This document shows, piece by piece, positions 43,071 through 55,453 of a stretch of 64,000 bases of DNA. Within the stretch, counting starts at the first letter, position 1, and every line of letters starts with the position of its first letter. The notes under the pieces are model-generated. The model did no database searches. It saw only the letters and a program-made list of their open reading frames with translations, and had not been told where the DNA came from. Position numbers and translations under genes: made by a program. Source of the stretch: Trichodelitschia bisporula (lineage: Eukaryota; Ascomycota; Dothideomycetes; Phaeotrichales; Phaeotrichaceae). The stretch covers positions 143,013 through 207,012 of the forward strand of contig ML996702.1 in assembly GCA_010356995.1 (NCBI GenBank). The letters are read 5' to 3'.

Positions 43071-44326
43071 ATGGCCTCAATGTCATCCGTCCCGCGTCCG
43101 AAGCACATCACGGACCGGTACAAGATCATTGGTTTCATTAGTAGTGGAACCTATGGCCGAGTGTACAAGGCCAAGGGCAAAAATGGCCACGTCGGCGAAT
43201 TTGCGATCAAAAAGTGAGTTCCGATTTTCGTACTCTGCTCCATCTCACGTTCCTCCCCAGGTTTAAGCCCGACAAGGAGGGCGAGGTCGGCTACACCGGC
43301 ATCTCGCAGTCGGCGATCCGTGAAATGGCCCTCTGCACAGAACTCTCGCACCCGAACGTGGTGCACACTGTCGAGATCATCCTCGAGAACAAGTGCATTT
43401 ACATCGTATTCGAGTACGCCGAGCACGACCTACTCCAGATCATTCACCACCATTCGCAGCCGAACCGGGCGGCCATCCCCGCGCGGAGCATCAAGTCCAT
43501 CATGTACCAGCTGCTCCACGGCTTGCTGTATTTGCACCGGAACTGGGTCATGCACCGTGATCTGAAGCCGGCCAACATCATGGTCACCAGCAAGGGCGAA
43601 GTCAAAATTGGCGACTTGGGCCTTGCACGCCTCTTCCAACGCCCGCTGAACACGCTTTTCACGGGTGACAAGGTGGTCGTGACCATCTGGTATCGCGCGC
43701 CAGAGTTGCTCCTCGGTGCTCGCCACTACACGCCTGCTATCGACCTTTGGGCGGTGGGCTGCATATTCGCGGAGCTGCTCTCACTGCGACCGATCTTCAA
43801 GGGTGAGGAGGCCAAGATGGATAACAAAAAGTCGGTCCCGTTCCAGCGCAACCAGATGCAGAAGATTGCCGAGATCCTAGGACTACCAACCAAGGATCAC
43901 TGGCCGCTGCTGAGCAGCATGCCTGAGTACGCACAGCTGGCGAACCTGTCGGCCGGCAACTCGCGCGTCGCCAGCCCCCAGACTCTGCACAAGTGGTACT
44001 GGAACATTGTACACATGAATAAGTACCCGAGCGATCCTGCCAGCATGACGCCAGGCAAAGAGGGGTTGGCACTGCTCAAAGGACTGCTTGAGTACGATCC
44101 GCAGAAGCGCCTGACCGCGGAACAGGCACTGCAGCACCCCTACTTTACCGATGATGACAAGCCAGGCGAAAACTGCTTCGAGGGCAGCGGTATCGAGTAT
44201 CCGCTACGCCGTGTGAGCCAGGAGGACAACGATATTCGCACCTCAAGTCTCCCAGGGACCAAGCGCAGCGGACTTCCGGACGATAGCTATGGAGGCCGTC
44301 CTGCGAAACGCCTCAAGGAGGCTTAG
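43071..44326 (+). CDS. ssn3: Cyclin-dependent kinase 8 (Mediator kinase module)
   Basis: Exons 43071-43213 and 43261-44326 give 402 residues. CDK8/Ssn3 pairs with cyclin C and regulates RNA polymerase II through Mediator. The glycine loop is [13 protein letters not shown], the catalytic lysine FAIKKF, the CDK8-type cyclin helix [13 protein letters not shown], the catalytic loop [10 protein letters not shown], and the DLG form of the activation start ([10 protein letters not shown]), with no phosphorylatable T-loop Thr in the usual CDK position. The conserved tail [20 protein letters not shown] ending [15 protein letters not shown] and AKRLKEA is specific to fungal Ssn3. The intron (GTGAGT...CCCAG, 47 nt) joins [16 protein letters not shown]. 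The N terminus may extend through an exon near 42942. Confidence 0.95.
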
Positions 44327-44463
44327 GGGCTCTACTACTATGGCGTGGCGCAGTGATAGTGGCTTGCTCGCTGTTTCGGGCTTAGCTGCGGCGCGGCCCG
44401 CGGAGCAACCCGTCGACCGGCTGGACTACAAAGCGACGCGCGCGCCAACATCATCGGATCACC

Positions 44464-45584
44464 ATGGCCAACACAACGTCGTCCACAATGCGCGCCTGGA
44501 TGCAGTCTGCCAGGGGCAGCATATTTGAGAAGGCTGTCCTTGCTGACATTCCGCTGCCTGGTGAGCCCACTGGCTCAGACATTCTCGTCAAAATCTCGCA
44601 TGCCGCGCTAAACCCGGTTGATTTGGAGCTCGCACGTGTTATTCCCACCTTCTGGCCATTCCCGCATAATCGCGGCATCAGCCTGGACTTCGCCGGTCGT
44701 GTCGAGCGTGCTGGGCCACTCGTCCCCCCGGAGCTGGGCCCTGGCGTCTCAGTCTGTGCCGCACTCGGTGTGGCGCAGGTGTGGGCTGGCAAGGGCGCTC
44801 TCGCGGAGTACATCGTTGTGCCTTGCAATCTGGTTGCGGTTACGCCTCAATCTCTGACGTCCGCCGTTGCCGCAGGACTCGGCATCACCGGCCAAACCGT
44901 TGCATTGATGATGCGCGAGGCGAAGGTCAAGAGTGGCGACCGCGTGCTCGTGAACGGCGCGAGTGGCGGTGTCGGGTCACTATTGGTACAGGTTCTGAAG
45001 GGCAAGGGCGCACATGTCACGGGTATCTGCTCGGCGGCGAATTTTCCCCTGGTGCAGCGGCTGGGTGCCGACGAAGTAAGTTCTGGCGTGACTTTGCTCC
45101 GCCGCTGACCAGGGAGGTTGTCGATTACACCAGCGCACCGGTAGCTGAGCAGCTGGCCGGGGTCGAACAGAACTTCGACTACATTTTCGACACCATGCGC
45201 AACCAAGCCCTGTTTGAAGGCTCGCCCGCTTATCTCAAGCCGAGCGGGCTGTACCTCAACATCGGATCGCGCGGCAGCTCTTTCTGGCAGATGAGACTAC
45301 TCGACCTGAAGAATGACTGGCTGCCGGTGTTCCTGGGGGGCACACCACGCAAATGGAAGACGTTAGCTCACCGTCCGAGCGGGGATTTTCAGCGGATGGT
45401 CACAGACTGGGTCAACGCAGGTCTCATAACCGATGTGCCTATCGACTCGGAGGTTCCGATGGCAGAGGCGCTCAAGGTACGGCCCCCACACGAGCCTCCG
45501 CAACTCTACTGACCACAACAGGGCTTCGAGCGACTTGAGACTCGCCACGCGAAGGGCAAGGTCATCATTCGGATCCAGGATTGA
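44464..45584 (+). CDS. MDR-superfamily oxidoreductase (quinone oxidoreductase / RTN4IP1-like)
   Basis: Exons 44464-45075, 45117-45476 and 45522-45584 give 344 residues. The fold is the zinc-independent medium-chain dehydrogenase/reductase: substrate-domain motif SHAALNPVDLELARVIP, RGISLDFAGRVE, then the Rossmann motif GDRVLVNGASGGVGSLLVQV, and GADEVVDYTSAPVAEQL across the first splice. No structural zinc cysteine loop is present. The end GFERLETRHAKGKVIIRI is the standard family close. The introns (41 and 45 nt) have donors GTAAGT and GTACGG. The first acceptor is GGGAG rather than CAG because only this keeps the frame into VVDY. The substrate is unknown. The start lies 137 bp after the CDK8 stop codon. 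Confidence 0.9.
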
Positions 45585-46268
45585 GGCTGCTGCTTTGATA
45601 GCTATGTAGCTGTAAAAACTATTTTACCGAGTGTCTTTTGGCACCGGTCAGATCGCGGGCTTCCTGCAGGGCGTAGCGTCCGATTCGCGGTTTCTCGTGT
45701 CAGTCATCGGGTATGGTTACGTGCATAGTGACACAGCGCCTTGGAACATTCCCGTCAATGGGAGCGGCTGCCGCGTCTCAGGTCGATTGGTCCTCCTTCA
45801 GTGAGTGCGTATCGCTCATCATCTATCACTGACGCCTTTCCAGAGCGGAAATACGTGGCATGGCATTATTTGGATGCGGCGTAGTTCACGCGAAGGTTTG
45901 AGACGCCCCGCGAACCACCTGCACCGCTGCCTTGCCTCGCCGCTCCTCTGCGACGAACCGCGGGTCTCCCTCTGTTTCCACAGCCTGATTCGGCTGCCCG
46001 CAGTCCCGCTTCCTTGGCATTCGACCGATTATCTCTCTCGATACCTTGCTGCTTTGACAGGTAGGCTGGTAGGCTGCCGTTGCTCCGCGTCTGCCTTGTC
46101 GGGTGGTTTTAGCTTTAACCTGCAGGCTTGTCTCTTCTCCGGTATCCAGTGCTCGTTTCGTCCATGCTCTATACGCAAGTTCTTCAATCTGACTTCAAGT
46201 TAACACCATCCTGCTCAATACACAAGTTCTTCAATCTGACTCCAAATTGACACCATCCTACTCGCGTC
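45585..46268. other. Promoter of the ZNFX1-like gene, with tandem duplication
   Basis: 684 bp precede the helicase ATG. A 47-bp sequence is tandemly duplicated immediately before the start codon. I see no other feature. Confidence 0.6.
46171..46264 (+). repeat. 47-bp tandem duplication next to the start codon
   Basis: Units 46171-46217 and 46218-46264 both read ATAC(G/A)CAAGTTCTTCAATC, then TGACT(T/C)CAA(G/A)TT(A/G)ACACCATCCT. They differ at a handful of positions, mostly transitions. The second unit ends four bases before the ATG, so both probably lie in the 5' leader. Confidence 0.93.
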
Positions 46269-49200
46269 ATGGCTCCGGGTGCTCGGCGAGGTTCTAACAA
46301 TCGTGGGCGTGGTGGTAGTTCGCGTGGTGGTGGTCGAGGCGGCGGGCAGAGCGGTGGCTGGAGAGCGCAGAACACCCTGCCTTGCCGTCATGGGGAGAAT
46401 TGCACATATGGTGCACGCTGCAAGTTTTCTCACGACTCGCAAGACAATGGCCGAAGCACCCAGAGATCCGGGGTCTGTAACAATGTTCTCCAGGGAAGGG
46501 AATGCTCCTTTGGAGCCAGGTGCAAATACTCGCACGACGTTCAAGGTGGCTCGGTACGGCCTCCGCGTCCTCCTCGTCCTGAGCCAACGGCCGAGCAAGA
46601 AGCGGCTAAGGATGCATACCATGCGTGGAAGCGGCTTATCAAAGCACCACCGACGAGTATGGACCTGAGCCGGACCAAAAGGGTGTGGGACGGAGCCCTC
46701 GATATCCTCAACGCCGACAACCGCGATTCGCACCAGAAGCTCCCTAGGGATCTGGATTTGGACGAGACTTATGGCCATGACTATATCCTGGCCGTCCTGA
46801 CGATGCACCCGACGGCTTTCTCGCCCCTGAATGGTGTGGGATTCATGGATATCGTACATCCCTTCCTTCTGGTTATCACTCACACCGAACTGATCGACTC
46901 CTTGTCGCTGGATACCTATGTTGGCGCCATCTACAACTTCATCAGCGGCCCCCACGGCTCTCGGGCCATTCCCTTTTTCAAGCGCGTCGCCTTGAGCTTG
47001 AAGGACCACCTGGCGTTGTATGCGGACAAGATGATCGGTCCCTTGTGCACTGCGCTCTGTGTGACGCTGAGGCGGGAACCCCGTACATCGTTTCAGGAGG
47101 AGCTGTCAGAAGTCCTTGACATCCTGGATGGCGTACTCGTGTCGGTGACGCCGGAGACTAAAAGCATTGCCGGGAATGTGCTCGAACAGTTACATGCGAT
47201 CGCGCGGCGTGCTCAATCTCTGCTTGGACGCGAGGAAGAACTGGAGGTCGGTGATATCGCTCCCACGGCTTCCACATATCCACGCAACCACGTGGTCCCC
47301 GGTGGGCGGCACGACAACGATTTTGCCGATATCACGCAGACGGCAATTTTTCCCAGCGCGGACGAAATCCGATACCGCGGCCTGAAAGACCTGCCTTCAA
47401 CGGATCGTGACGAAAGTCATCATCTCAGCGACCCTGCGGAGAGGCACATTGATACGCTCTTTAGACTGCTACGTCATGACATTTTTGGCGAGCTGAAAGA
47501 CGCCTTGAACATTCTTCTGCACGATGCGGACGCAGATCCTCGGGTTTTCGAATCCCAGAACATAAGCCTGGGCAACATCCGGGCCCAGGCATACACTGGG
47601 GCGCGCGTTGCGTTCATCTCCCCAGAGCTGAGGCAGGGCTTCGACATATCCATTTCTTTCACTGCTCCCAAGGCGATTCGCAAGCTTAAACCGGCTGAGC
47701 GGCAGCAATGGTGGGAGCATCCTCGGCGCCTGTCAGACGGGACACTGCTCTGTTTTCTTGTTCACATCAACGGCAAGAGCGAACTGACATTTCTTACGGC
47801 TGGGCAGAAGAGCACTGACCCGAACCAACGGCACTCGCTGATGGCTCCTAAACCGGTAATCGTTGCACGGTCGCTCTTTCCTAGCCAGTTCAGCGTCGAG
47901 CTCCTCGTACAACTCAGTTGCTCTCCCGCATCGGGGCTTCTCATCGACTTCTCTGGTGTACTTCCTGCCACCTTCGTTCCCGTATTGGAGACCTTGCAGC
48001 GGATTCAGAAAGAGAGCCGCTTGTCTTTTCGCTCCTGGGTCTTACCCGAACGCGTCCAATCTGGCACTCATGTCGAGATTCTCGACGTCCCTCCACCGGT
48101 CTATACCCGCAACGCGAGGTTTGCCTTTTCACTCGCTCCCATTCTGAAGGACTCTGGCGATGAGCTCTTCATCACGCGTGATGCGCGGGTCGACGACGAA
48201 GCACTTGTCAGCCAGATTGTGAATCGTACGGGACTCGACATGGGTCAGGCTAAGGCACTCATTGCCGCACTCGTTCGTGAATTTACCTTCATCCAAGGTC
48301 CGCCGGGATGTGGCAAGACTCACTTAGGCGTACAGCTCATGCAGGTTCTGCTGCACGCTGCACGCAAGGGCAATCTTGGACCCATTATTGTCGTGTAAGT
48401 TTTTGTGCCACTCTCGTTCCACATCTGACGAGCGGCAGATGTTATACCAACCACGCATTGGACCAGTTTTTAGAACATCTCATCCAGATCGGCATCACCA
48501 AAATCATAAGAATGGGTGGACAGAGCCGGTCGCCGGAACTGGAGGGCAAGAACCTTCGCGTTGTCACGAAGGCAGAAGGTAGCACTGGGTTTGAACGTTT
48601 TCAGGTTGCAAAAATCTTTGAGGAGATTCAAGAGCTCTCCAAGGACGTCGAAGTCACACTCAAACGTCTTAGCGCCTTAAAACGGAAACCTCAGTGGTCA
48701 AATCTCAGCCACCACCTCCGCCGCCACCATTCAAAGATCTACAAGCAATTTGTGCCGGGTGACACTGATTGGACGCTCGTTGGCGATGCATTCGACATTT
48801 GGAAATTGGTCAAAAATTTACCGAAATATACTGACGGAGACCATGCTCCGATTGAGTCTGTCCTGGTGTTGGCCGAGGGAAACGTGAACGAGGTGTCCCC
48901 TCTTGATCGGGTCCGTCTCGTCCAGTACTGGGTAGACGAGAGCTGCAAAGAAAAGCGAGACCATGTTTACGAGTGCGTTCGCGAGGCCGAGCAGCTTCGC
49001 CGACAGTTAGACGACGTTCGAAGCGAAGCTGACAAGCGGATTCTCGCATCAGCGGACGTGATTGGAGTCACCACGACAGGCCTCGCAAAGCGGATCGCGG
49101 TACTGCAGCATGTCAAAGCAAAGGTTGTGCTTTGCGAAGAGGCTGCGGAAGTGATGGAGTAAGTATTTCTCCTTTTGTATCTCACGCTGACCCGGCAGAC

Positions 49201-52200
49201 CACATATGGTGTCGGCCTTTCTCCCGAGCGTCGAGCATTTCATACAGATTGGCGACCACCAGCAGCTGCGTCCACAGATCAATAACTATTCGCTATCGCT
49301 AGAAAGCGACACAGGGGTGCGGTACCAGCTTGACCGCAGCCAGTTTGAGCGGCTCTGCAAGGGCGAGCGGGACCGGCCTCTTGTTCCCGTGGCTCAGCTC
49401 AACGTTCAGCGCCGGATGCGGCCTGAGATTTCGACTTTAATTCGAGAGACGGTGTACAAGCGCCTTCAGGATCATGCGAGTACGCAGGATCTTCCTAACG
49501 TGGTGGGTATGCGCAAAAACGTCTTTTGGCTTGATCACAGCAACCTGGAGGGCGAGCAGGATGACCAGCGGTCCCACTGCAATGTCTGGGAGGTTGAAAT
49601 GGTCAAAGCCCTCGTGCTCCACATCGTTCGCCAGGGCGCGTATAAAAGCCAGGACATCGCGGTCCTTACGCCATATACGGGCCAGCTTCAAAAATTGCGT
49701 GCTGCCATGAAGGCCGAATTTGAGGTTGTGCTGAGCGACCGGGACCAGGATACGCTTCTCCGAGACGGATTCGATCCTGAGGCCTCCGATGAGGACGGCC
49801 CAAAGCGCCCGCTGGAGAAGAAGCGCATGGTCGAGCTGCTGCGTCTTGCAACCGTGGTCAGTTATTCCGTTCTTGGATTTATTTGCTCCACTAACGCTGG
49901 CAGGACAACTTTCAAGGCGAGGAGGCGAAGCTGGTCATCGTGTCACTTGTGCGAAGCAACAGGACCCGCAGAGTTGGATTCCTGCGGACTGAGAACCGCA
50001 TCAACGTCCTTCTGAGCCGCGCGCAGCATGGGCTCTATCTCATCGGGAACTCCGACACATACGCCAACGTGCCGATGTGGGCCCGTGTTCTCGGAATGCT
50101 GAGGGCGACAGACTCCGTTTCGACGGCTCTAGGCCTTTGCTGTCCTCGACACCCAGACACGGAGATCCAGGTCTCTCAGTCAGAAGATTTTCGACGCAAA
50201 AGCCCGGAAGGGGGCTGCGAGTTGAGTTGCGACCGGCGCCTCTCGTGTGGCCATCAGTGCGAAGCGAGGTGTCATTCTGATTATCTCCACCAGGTGTTCT
50301 CATGTCCCCAGCCGTGTCAAAGGCTACACACGCCATGTAACCACCCTTGCCAGAAGGCGACTTGTGGAGAGGACTGCGGGTCTTGCCAGATCAAAATCGA
50401 CAATGTGCAGCTGCCCTGCGGCCACGATGTGGACGGCGTGGCTTGTCACCGCACCCAAAAGCTGGACGCAATTTTCTGCCCTACTCTCGTTAACAAAACC
50501 GTCCCGCGCTGCAGTCACGTTATAAAAATCGCCTGCTCGAAGAGTGTTAGCGCCCCGAGCTTCAAGTGCCCCACGCCGTGTAGTGCGGTGCTCGAATGTG
50601 GGCATCCATGTCCCGGTACCTGCGACGACTGCCGACAGGTGTCGGACGCTGAAGTCATCTTCAAGCATGCTAGCTGCCCCAAAATTTGCGGCAGAAGCTT
50701 GCCGAGGTGCAACCACAGTTGCCAAAGTACCTGCCATGCCGCTGAAAGCAAAGACTGCGGCCTTTGTCACGCTCCGTGCGAGGTATGTTTTAGAATTAGG
50801 CCTCTCCGCTAAGTCTTTCGAGCTTCTCGCAGAGTGAACCCCTTTGCCTTTCAACCGCTAACTATCATAGGTTCGATGCAAGCACTCGAAATGTTCGTTG
50901 AAGTGCCATGAGCCGTGCGCGCCTTGCATTGAGAAGAGATGCAGCTGGCAGTGCGTGCATAAAGGTGCTTGTACACTCCCCTGCGGTGCACCCTGCAATC
51001 GGCTGCCATGTCAAGAGCGCTGCGCAGAAAACCTCGCATGCGGCCATCGCTGTCCGACTGTATGTGGAGAGGACTGTCCTGAGGGATACTGCCAGGCCTG
51101 CTCTGACAAGCTGGATGCCCGTGTCGACATTCTCGAGATGAAGACGTACGGTGAAATTGACCTCGACGAAACGCCCATTGTGGTCCTAGGATGTGGCCAC
51201 TTCTTTACCTTCGAGACGCTCGATGGTCTTGTCGGAATGCGCGACGTTTACGAAGTCAACGCTCACGGCGAGTACATCCGGATTCTTGAATCACCGGCCC
51301 TCGCGGATTCCATTCCTCGCTGCCCCGATTGCCGAAGCCCATTCCGACAGTTTGCAACTACGCGGTACAACCGGGTGGTCAACCGGGCGGTGATTGACGA
51401 AATGACGAAGCGCTTCCTCATTAGCTCGCGCGCGGAGCACGCCGAGTTGGAGGCTAAGGTTGACGCATTGGAGGAAAGCTTTGCAAAGGCCCAGTTGGCA
51501 CTCAAGGCCGCGACCCCAATGCCCTTGCTTGGACGGAAAGGTCGCGCCGCACCTTCAACGGACACTGTGGTTATGTTCAACAGAACTTACGTCGAGGCCA
51601 CCCCTCTTGTTAACTCTGTTGATTGGTTCTGTGCCAAAGTCGAGGCTAAAAATGAACCGGTCAGAAAACTCCACGACGCGATTGTTCAAGCGGCGAGAGA
51701 GTCGCAGCCGCTCGATGAGAAGGTGGCTGGAATGAAACTCGCGAAATCTCTCTACGCCGCTTCTCGCGAGAGCCGCATCATCATTGGTAGCCAGCTACTG
51801 CGGGCTCGGATAAGATTCACCGCTCTTGCTCATCAACTCGAGCTTGCTCGAATCCGGAGATCTTGGCCTGCTGATATCGGCTTGAATGTGAAGTCAGGCT
51901 CAAATCCTGCAAAGACGGCCCCTAATATCTTTGCCGCTTGCGAAAAGCTGATCGGTGTATCCGGAAGGGAACGACTTCCAAAGTTCGCTGTGGAGGCTAC
52001 ATTGCATTATGCACAGTATGCTCATCTCTTACGCTCTTACCGCAATACGGCACCGTCCATAGAAAGCGACAAATTGACGAAAAAGGCGAAAGGGTTTGTC
52101 GAGCAAGCCATCGCGCTGTGCGACCGTGGTTTTCAGAATGCCGACAAGTTGCGGGAAGCTCTGCAGGTGGTAGCGGAGTCTCTAAACAGTGAGTGGTATG

Positions 52201-52485
52201 AGGAGGTAACGGCAGAAGAGATTGCGGCCATCAAGAACGCTATGGTGACTGGGAGGGGTGGCCTTCCAACACACTCGGGACACTGGTACGAATGTCAGAA
52301 TGGCCATGCGGCAAGTTGCCTTTTGACTTTTCTGGTCTCCGCTAATGTACCTCCAGTTTGCGGTAGGAGAATGTGGGATGCCCATGGAACTGGCGCGGTG
52401 TCCTGAGTGCGGTGCCCAAGTGGGTGGTCAGCGTCATAATCCCGTCGCGGGAGTTGCCAGGGCGCAGTACATGGAGGACGACTAG
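46269..52485 (+). CDS. ZNFX1-like SF1 helicase with CCCH, NFX1 and RZ zinc fingers
   Basis: Six exons (46269-48394, 48439-49158, 49199-49856, 49904-50782, 50871-52310, 52357-52485) give 1983 residues. ZNFX1 proteins are RNA-associated Upf1-like helicases, antiviral in mammals and acting in small-RNA inheritance in nematodes. An RGG-rich start is followed by two CCCH fingers (CRHGENCTYGARCKFSH; CNNVLQGRECSFGARCKYSH). The ZNFX1-type region follows (FMDIVHPFLLVITHTELIDS), then Walker A GPPGCGKT (about 677), VCYTNHALDQFLEHL, Walker B LCEEAAEV (about 940), IGDHQQLRPQ, and VDNFQGEEAKLVIVSLVRSN and ENRINVLLSRAQHGLYLIG. Multiple NFX1-type fingers span about 1260-1560. The end is an RZ finger, HWYECQNGHAFAVGECGM then ARCPECGAQVGG. 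The last intron is GC-AG (GCG|GCAAGT...CCAG) and splits the RZ finger. All junctions are in phase. Confidence 0.93.
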
Positions 52486-54397
52486 GTTATGGGTATTGCG
52501 AGAGGAACGAAGTCCAGTATCTTGTCAATGGACCATGAGACCCACAAGTACCCGATGAAGAATAATTATGGGAAATGCCACGTGATTGTGTCACGGCCGT
52601 CAACGACGGCGCTCTGATTCAACATGTTTTCCTTCCGGTGATCAGCTTTCCTCACTTCTTTATACACAGGGACGCCATCATCATCGCAACAGAGCCTCTT
52701 GGACACTTGGTATTGCTTTCACAGATCGATCAGACTGCTTGAGGTACTTTCGACCAGGTAGGGAGTTTAATCAATGCATCGCTTATGCATACCTGCTTCT
52801 CTTACTCTACTGCTTCCCCAAGAGCGCTTGAGCCCTACCCCGTTGAGCTGTCGAGGTGGGTATGGGTCTTAACTCCCCGTTGTCATAGGCATGCAGCCTT
52901 CGATTGAGATGGATTGACGATCAAATCACGGGGCATGACCCGCACAATTTATGTCCTCTTCACATCGTTGTTTTCATCATCCTCCGTCGCGGCTGAGATG
53001 GCGAGGAAATCGATGGGAAGCCTTACAATTTGACAGCCACACATCGTGCCGGCACTCTACGATTTTCACGATGCATCCGCTGCTCTCAAACCAAGGCCAT
53101 ATAGTTACAGTTGTAATTACAAGACTGCTCTGTAGGTCATGGCCGACGATGTCGAGCATTGCCAATCGCGAATCGCAGCGTTTCGATATGGAATCAAACG
53201 GGCTAAGCGGAAGCGGAATAAGGGCACCCCGTGATGTCGGCGTGGGTGCGGAAGGTGAACCTTCACTTTCTTTCATCTCTTGAAGAGTAGTAAAGAACTC
53301 GTTTATACTGTCTACGAAGGAGAGTTCAATGCTGGTACATTCATCATCTTATGCCCTGTGTTGCTCCGGACAAGGCCCCTCAGCCTTCCCATGAATGTGG
53401 CGGTGCAGTGGCTAGTGAAATCTTCGCGACGATGATATCCTCTTTCGGCTTGAAGCCTCAAGGCTCAAAAACAACGTCCATGATGGCCCTTGCACTCCAC
53501 ATCTTCACAATCCGCGCTATCATTATCAGAGATCTACGGTCGGCATCGACGGCGCGAACGCGTCAAACTGGGCGTGATGACGATCCAATTCTCGTCCATC
53601 ACAACAAGCTCTCCTCTTTTCCCCTTTCAGCTTCAAGACAGGGATCAGCTGGACGACACAACCGTATCCCTCAAGACCGTCCCAAACCATCATTCATGCG
53701 AATGAGCTGAAGTCGCGTCCCGCAACGCAACATCTCACACCCGCACACCAGTCACATCCTTCCCCTCAAGCACTCGTCGCCCGCACCGGCGCCTGAGACG
53801 TGATGACCTAACACCGCGCGCAGGTGACCAGTAACAGCAAATCTGACGCCCGCCATCACAAAACCCGACAACTCAAATCCAACCGCAAAGTGACAAAAAC
53901 CACCCAGCCGCAGCCGCGCAAACGCTCACTTGTGGCGCCCCTATGATGCGCAGAGCCCAGCCGTGGCGCCCCACTGATCAGCAGCCCCCGCCTCCCTACG
54001 CCGTGGTTGGCCAGGCTGCGAGCCCACGAAGTCGGCTCGCGAGGTTGCTATTAAGATGGTCGTGAAAACGGTCCTCGCGAAGCGACCCCGCCGTCCTGGA
54101 ACGGTCATTTTTAACGCAGCGATGAGGCGGGGACCGCGTTGCACCGCGTAGGCGAAGGCGTGGGCTGCGGTTCCAGGAGCCGGGCACGCGGCACCGCTTA
54201 CAGGCCCGCGGTGGCAGTGGCTGCGGGGCGCAAACTGCACGGCCGATCGGGTTGCGCGCGATGTGCGTCCGTTCCGTGGGGATGGGGGCCTGCACTTGGC
54301 TGGCGTGTTGGCGGGCGGGCCGGCTGGGACGTATATGTGGGTTAGGCCCCGCAAAGGTAGGAGTGGGTGTGCGTTGCGTTCTTGGTTTGGATTCGAG
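52486..54397. other. Long intergenic region, nothing recognised
   Basis: About 1.9 kb without a supported exon, RNA gene or copy of the dispersed repeat. A small direct repeat of GTGGCGCCCC(T/A) with following TGAT..GCAG occurs at 53933-53985. The right part is GC-rich and belongs to the promoter of the Pth11-like gene. Confidence 0.55.
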
Positions 54398-55453
54398 ATG
54401 CGTACCCCGCCGCCGGAAGTCATCGCGAGGTGGCCGAGGCCGAATTATGAGGACCCTGAGACGGTGGGGCCGGAGTTGACGATGGTGGGAGCGGTGTTTT
54501 TGGCGGCGGCGGCGGTGAGCGTTGCGTTGAGGGTGTGGACGAGGTTGAGGGTTACGAAGTGGTTTGGGTGGGATGATGCGTTGGTGTGCTTGGGTCTGAT
54601 ATTCAGCATTGGAGTCAATGTTGTCTTCAACCTGGGCGTATCGCAGTACAAATGGGCTCGACACATCTGGGATATCCCGCCCATGAACACTCAAGGTCAG
54701 TTAAAACGAAGCAGCGAGCGAACTGAACTGATGATACTAGCCCCCATGAAGCTCTCCTTCGCGCTCAAGCTCCTCTTTCTCCTCGCCTCGTCCTCAATCC
54801 ACCTCTCCCTCCTCGCATTCTACTACCGCCTCTTCGGCAAGCATCTCTTTACCCGCCTCCGCTACCTCCTCCACGCAACCGTCCTCGCCCTCCTCTCCAT
54901 GACCATAATCTTCTTCTTCCTCTTCATCTTCCAATGCCACCCCATAAGCGCATACTGGACCTTTGCTCCCGCCTCCTGCCTCGACGAAGAAGCCATCGTC
55001 AGCGTCTACGGCATCGTCAAAACCCTCTTCGACTTCCTCATAACCTCCCTCCCCATCCCCGTCATCCTCCGCCTCGAAATGCCCCCCTGGCGCCGCTACG
55101 CCGTCGCCCTTCTCCTCGGCCTCGGCTACCTCGTCACCATCGCCGGCATCGTGCGCACATATTACACCTGGCAGGCACTCCACACACCGGACTACGACCT
55201 GAGTTGGTACCAAGGGATCAGCGTCATCGCCAGCGCCGTCGAAAATGACCTCGCCATCATAACCGCCTGTGTGCCTACCATCCGGCCCCTCGTTCGCAAG
55301 GCCCTACACCCGCTGCTCAGCTCGCTGTCGCCGCGCGAGCATATGAAATCGTCCGCCGAGGCTGTGTTTCTCGAGGGCCCGATTCGTGCCTCAGAGCGTA
55401 TGGCCCCAAGGCGGGGGAGCTTGCCGGACGAGGATGGCGATGCGGCGGTGTGA
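54398..55453 (+). CDS. Rhodopsin-fold (Pth11-like) seven-span membrane protein
   Basis: Exons 54398-54695 and 54741-55453 give 336 residues. The fungal rhodopsin-domain family includes Pth11-type receptors and many uncharacterised plasma-membrane proteins. The typical opening PPEVIARWPRPNYEDPETVG precedes span 1 (LTMVGAVFLAAAAVSVALRV) and the family motif RLRVTKWFGWDDALVCLGL. Later features are APMKLSFALKLLFLLASS, FIFQCHPISAYWTF with the conserved Cys, a DFLITSLPIPVILRL span, and LSWYQGISVIASAVENDLAI followed by ITACVPTIRPL. There is no CFEM domain. The 45-nt intron (GTCAGT, CTGATG, ACTAG) is in frame and open, so its removal rests on family similarity (NTQ-APMKLSF). The ligand is unknown. 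Confidence 0.88.
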   Translation: MRTPPPEVIARWPRPNYEDPETVGPELTMVGAVFLAAAAVSVALRVWTRLRVTKWFGWDDALVCLGLIFSIGVNVVFNLGVSQYKWARHIWDIPPMNTQGQLKRSSERTELMILAPMKLSFALKLLFLLASSSIHLSLLAFYYRLFGKHLFTRLRYLLHATVLALLSMTIIFFFLFIFQCHPISAYWTFAPASCLDEEAIVSVYGIVKTLFDFLITSLPIPVILRLEMPPWRRYAVALLLGLGYLVTIAGIVRTYYTWQALHTPDYDLSWYQGISVIASAVENDLAIITACVPTIRPLVRKALHPLLSSLSPREHMKSSAEAVFLEGPIRASERMAPRRGSLPDEDGDAAV

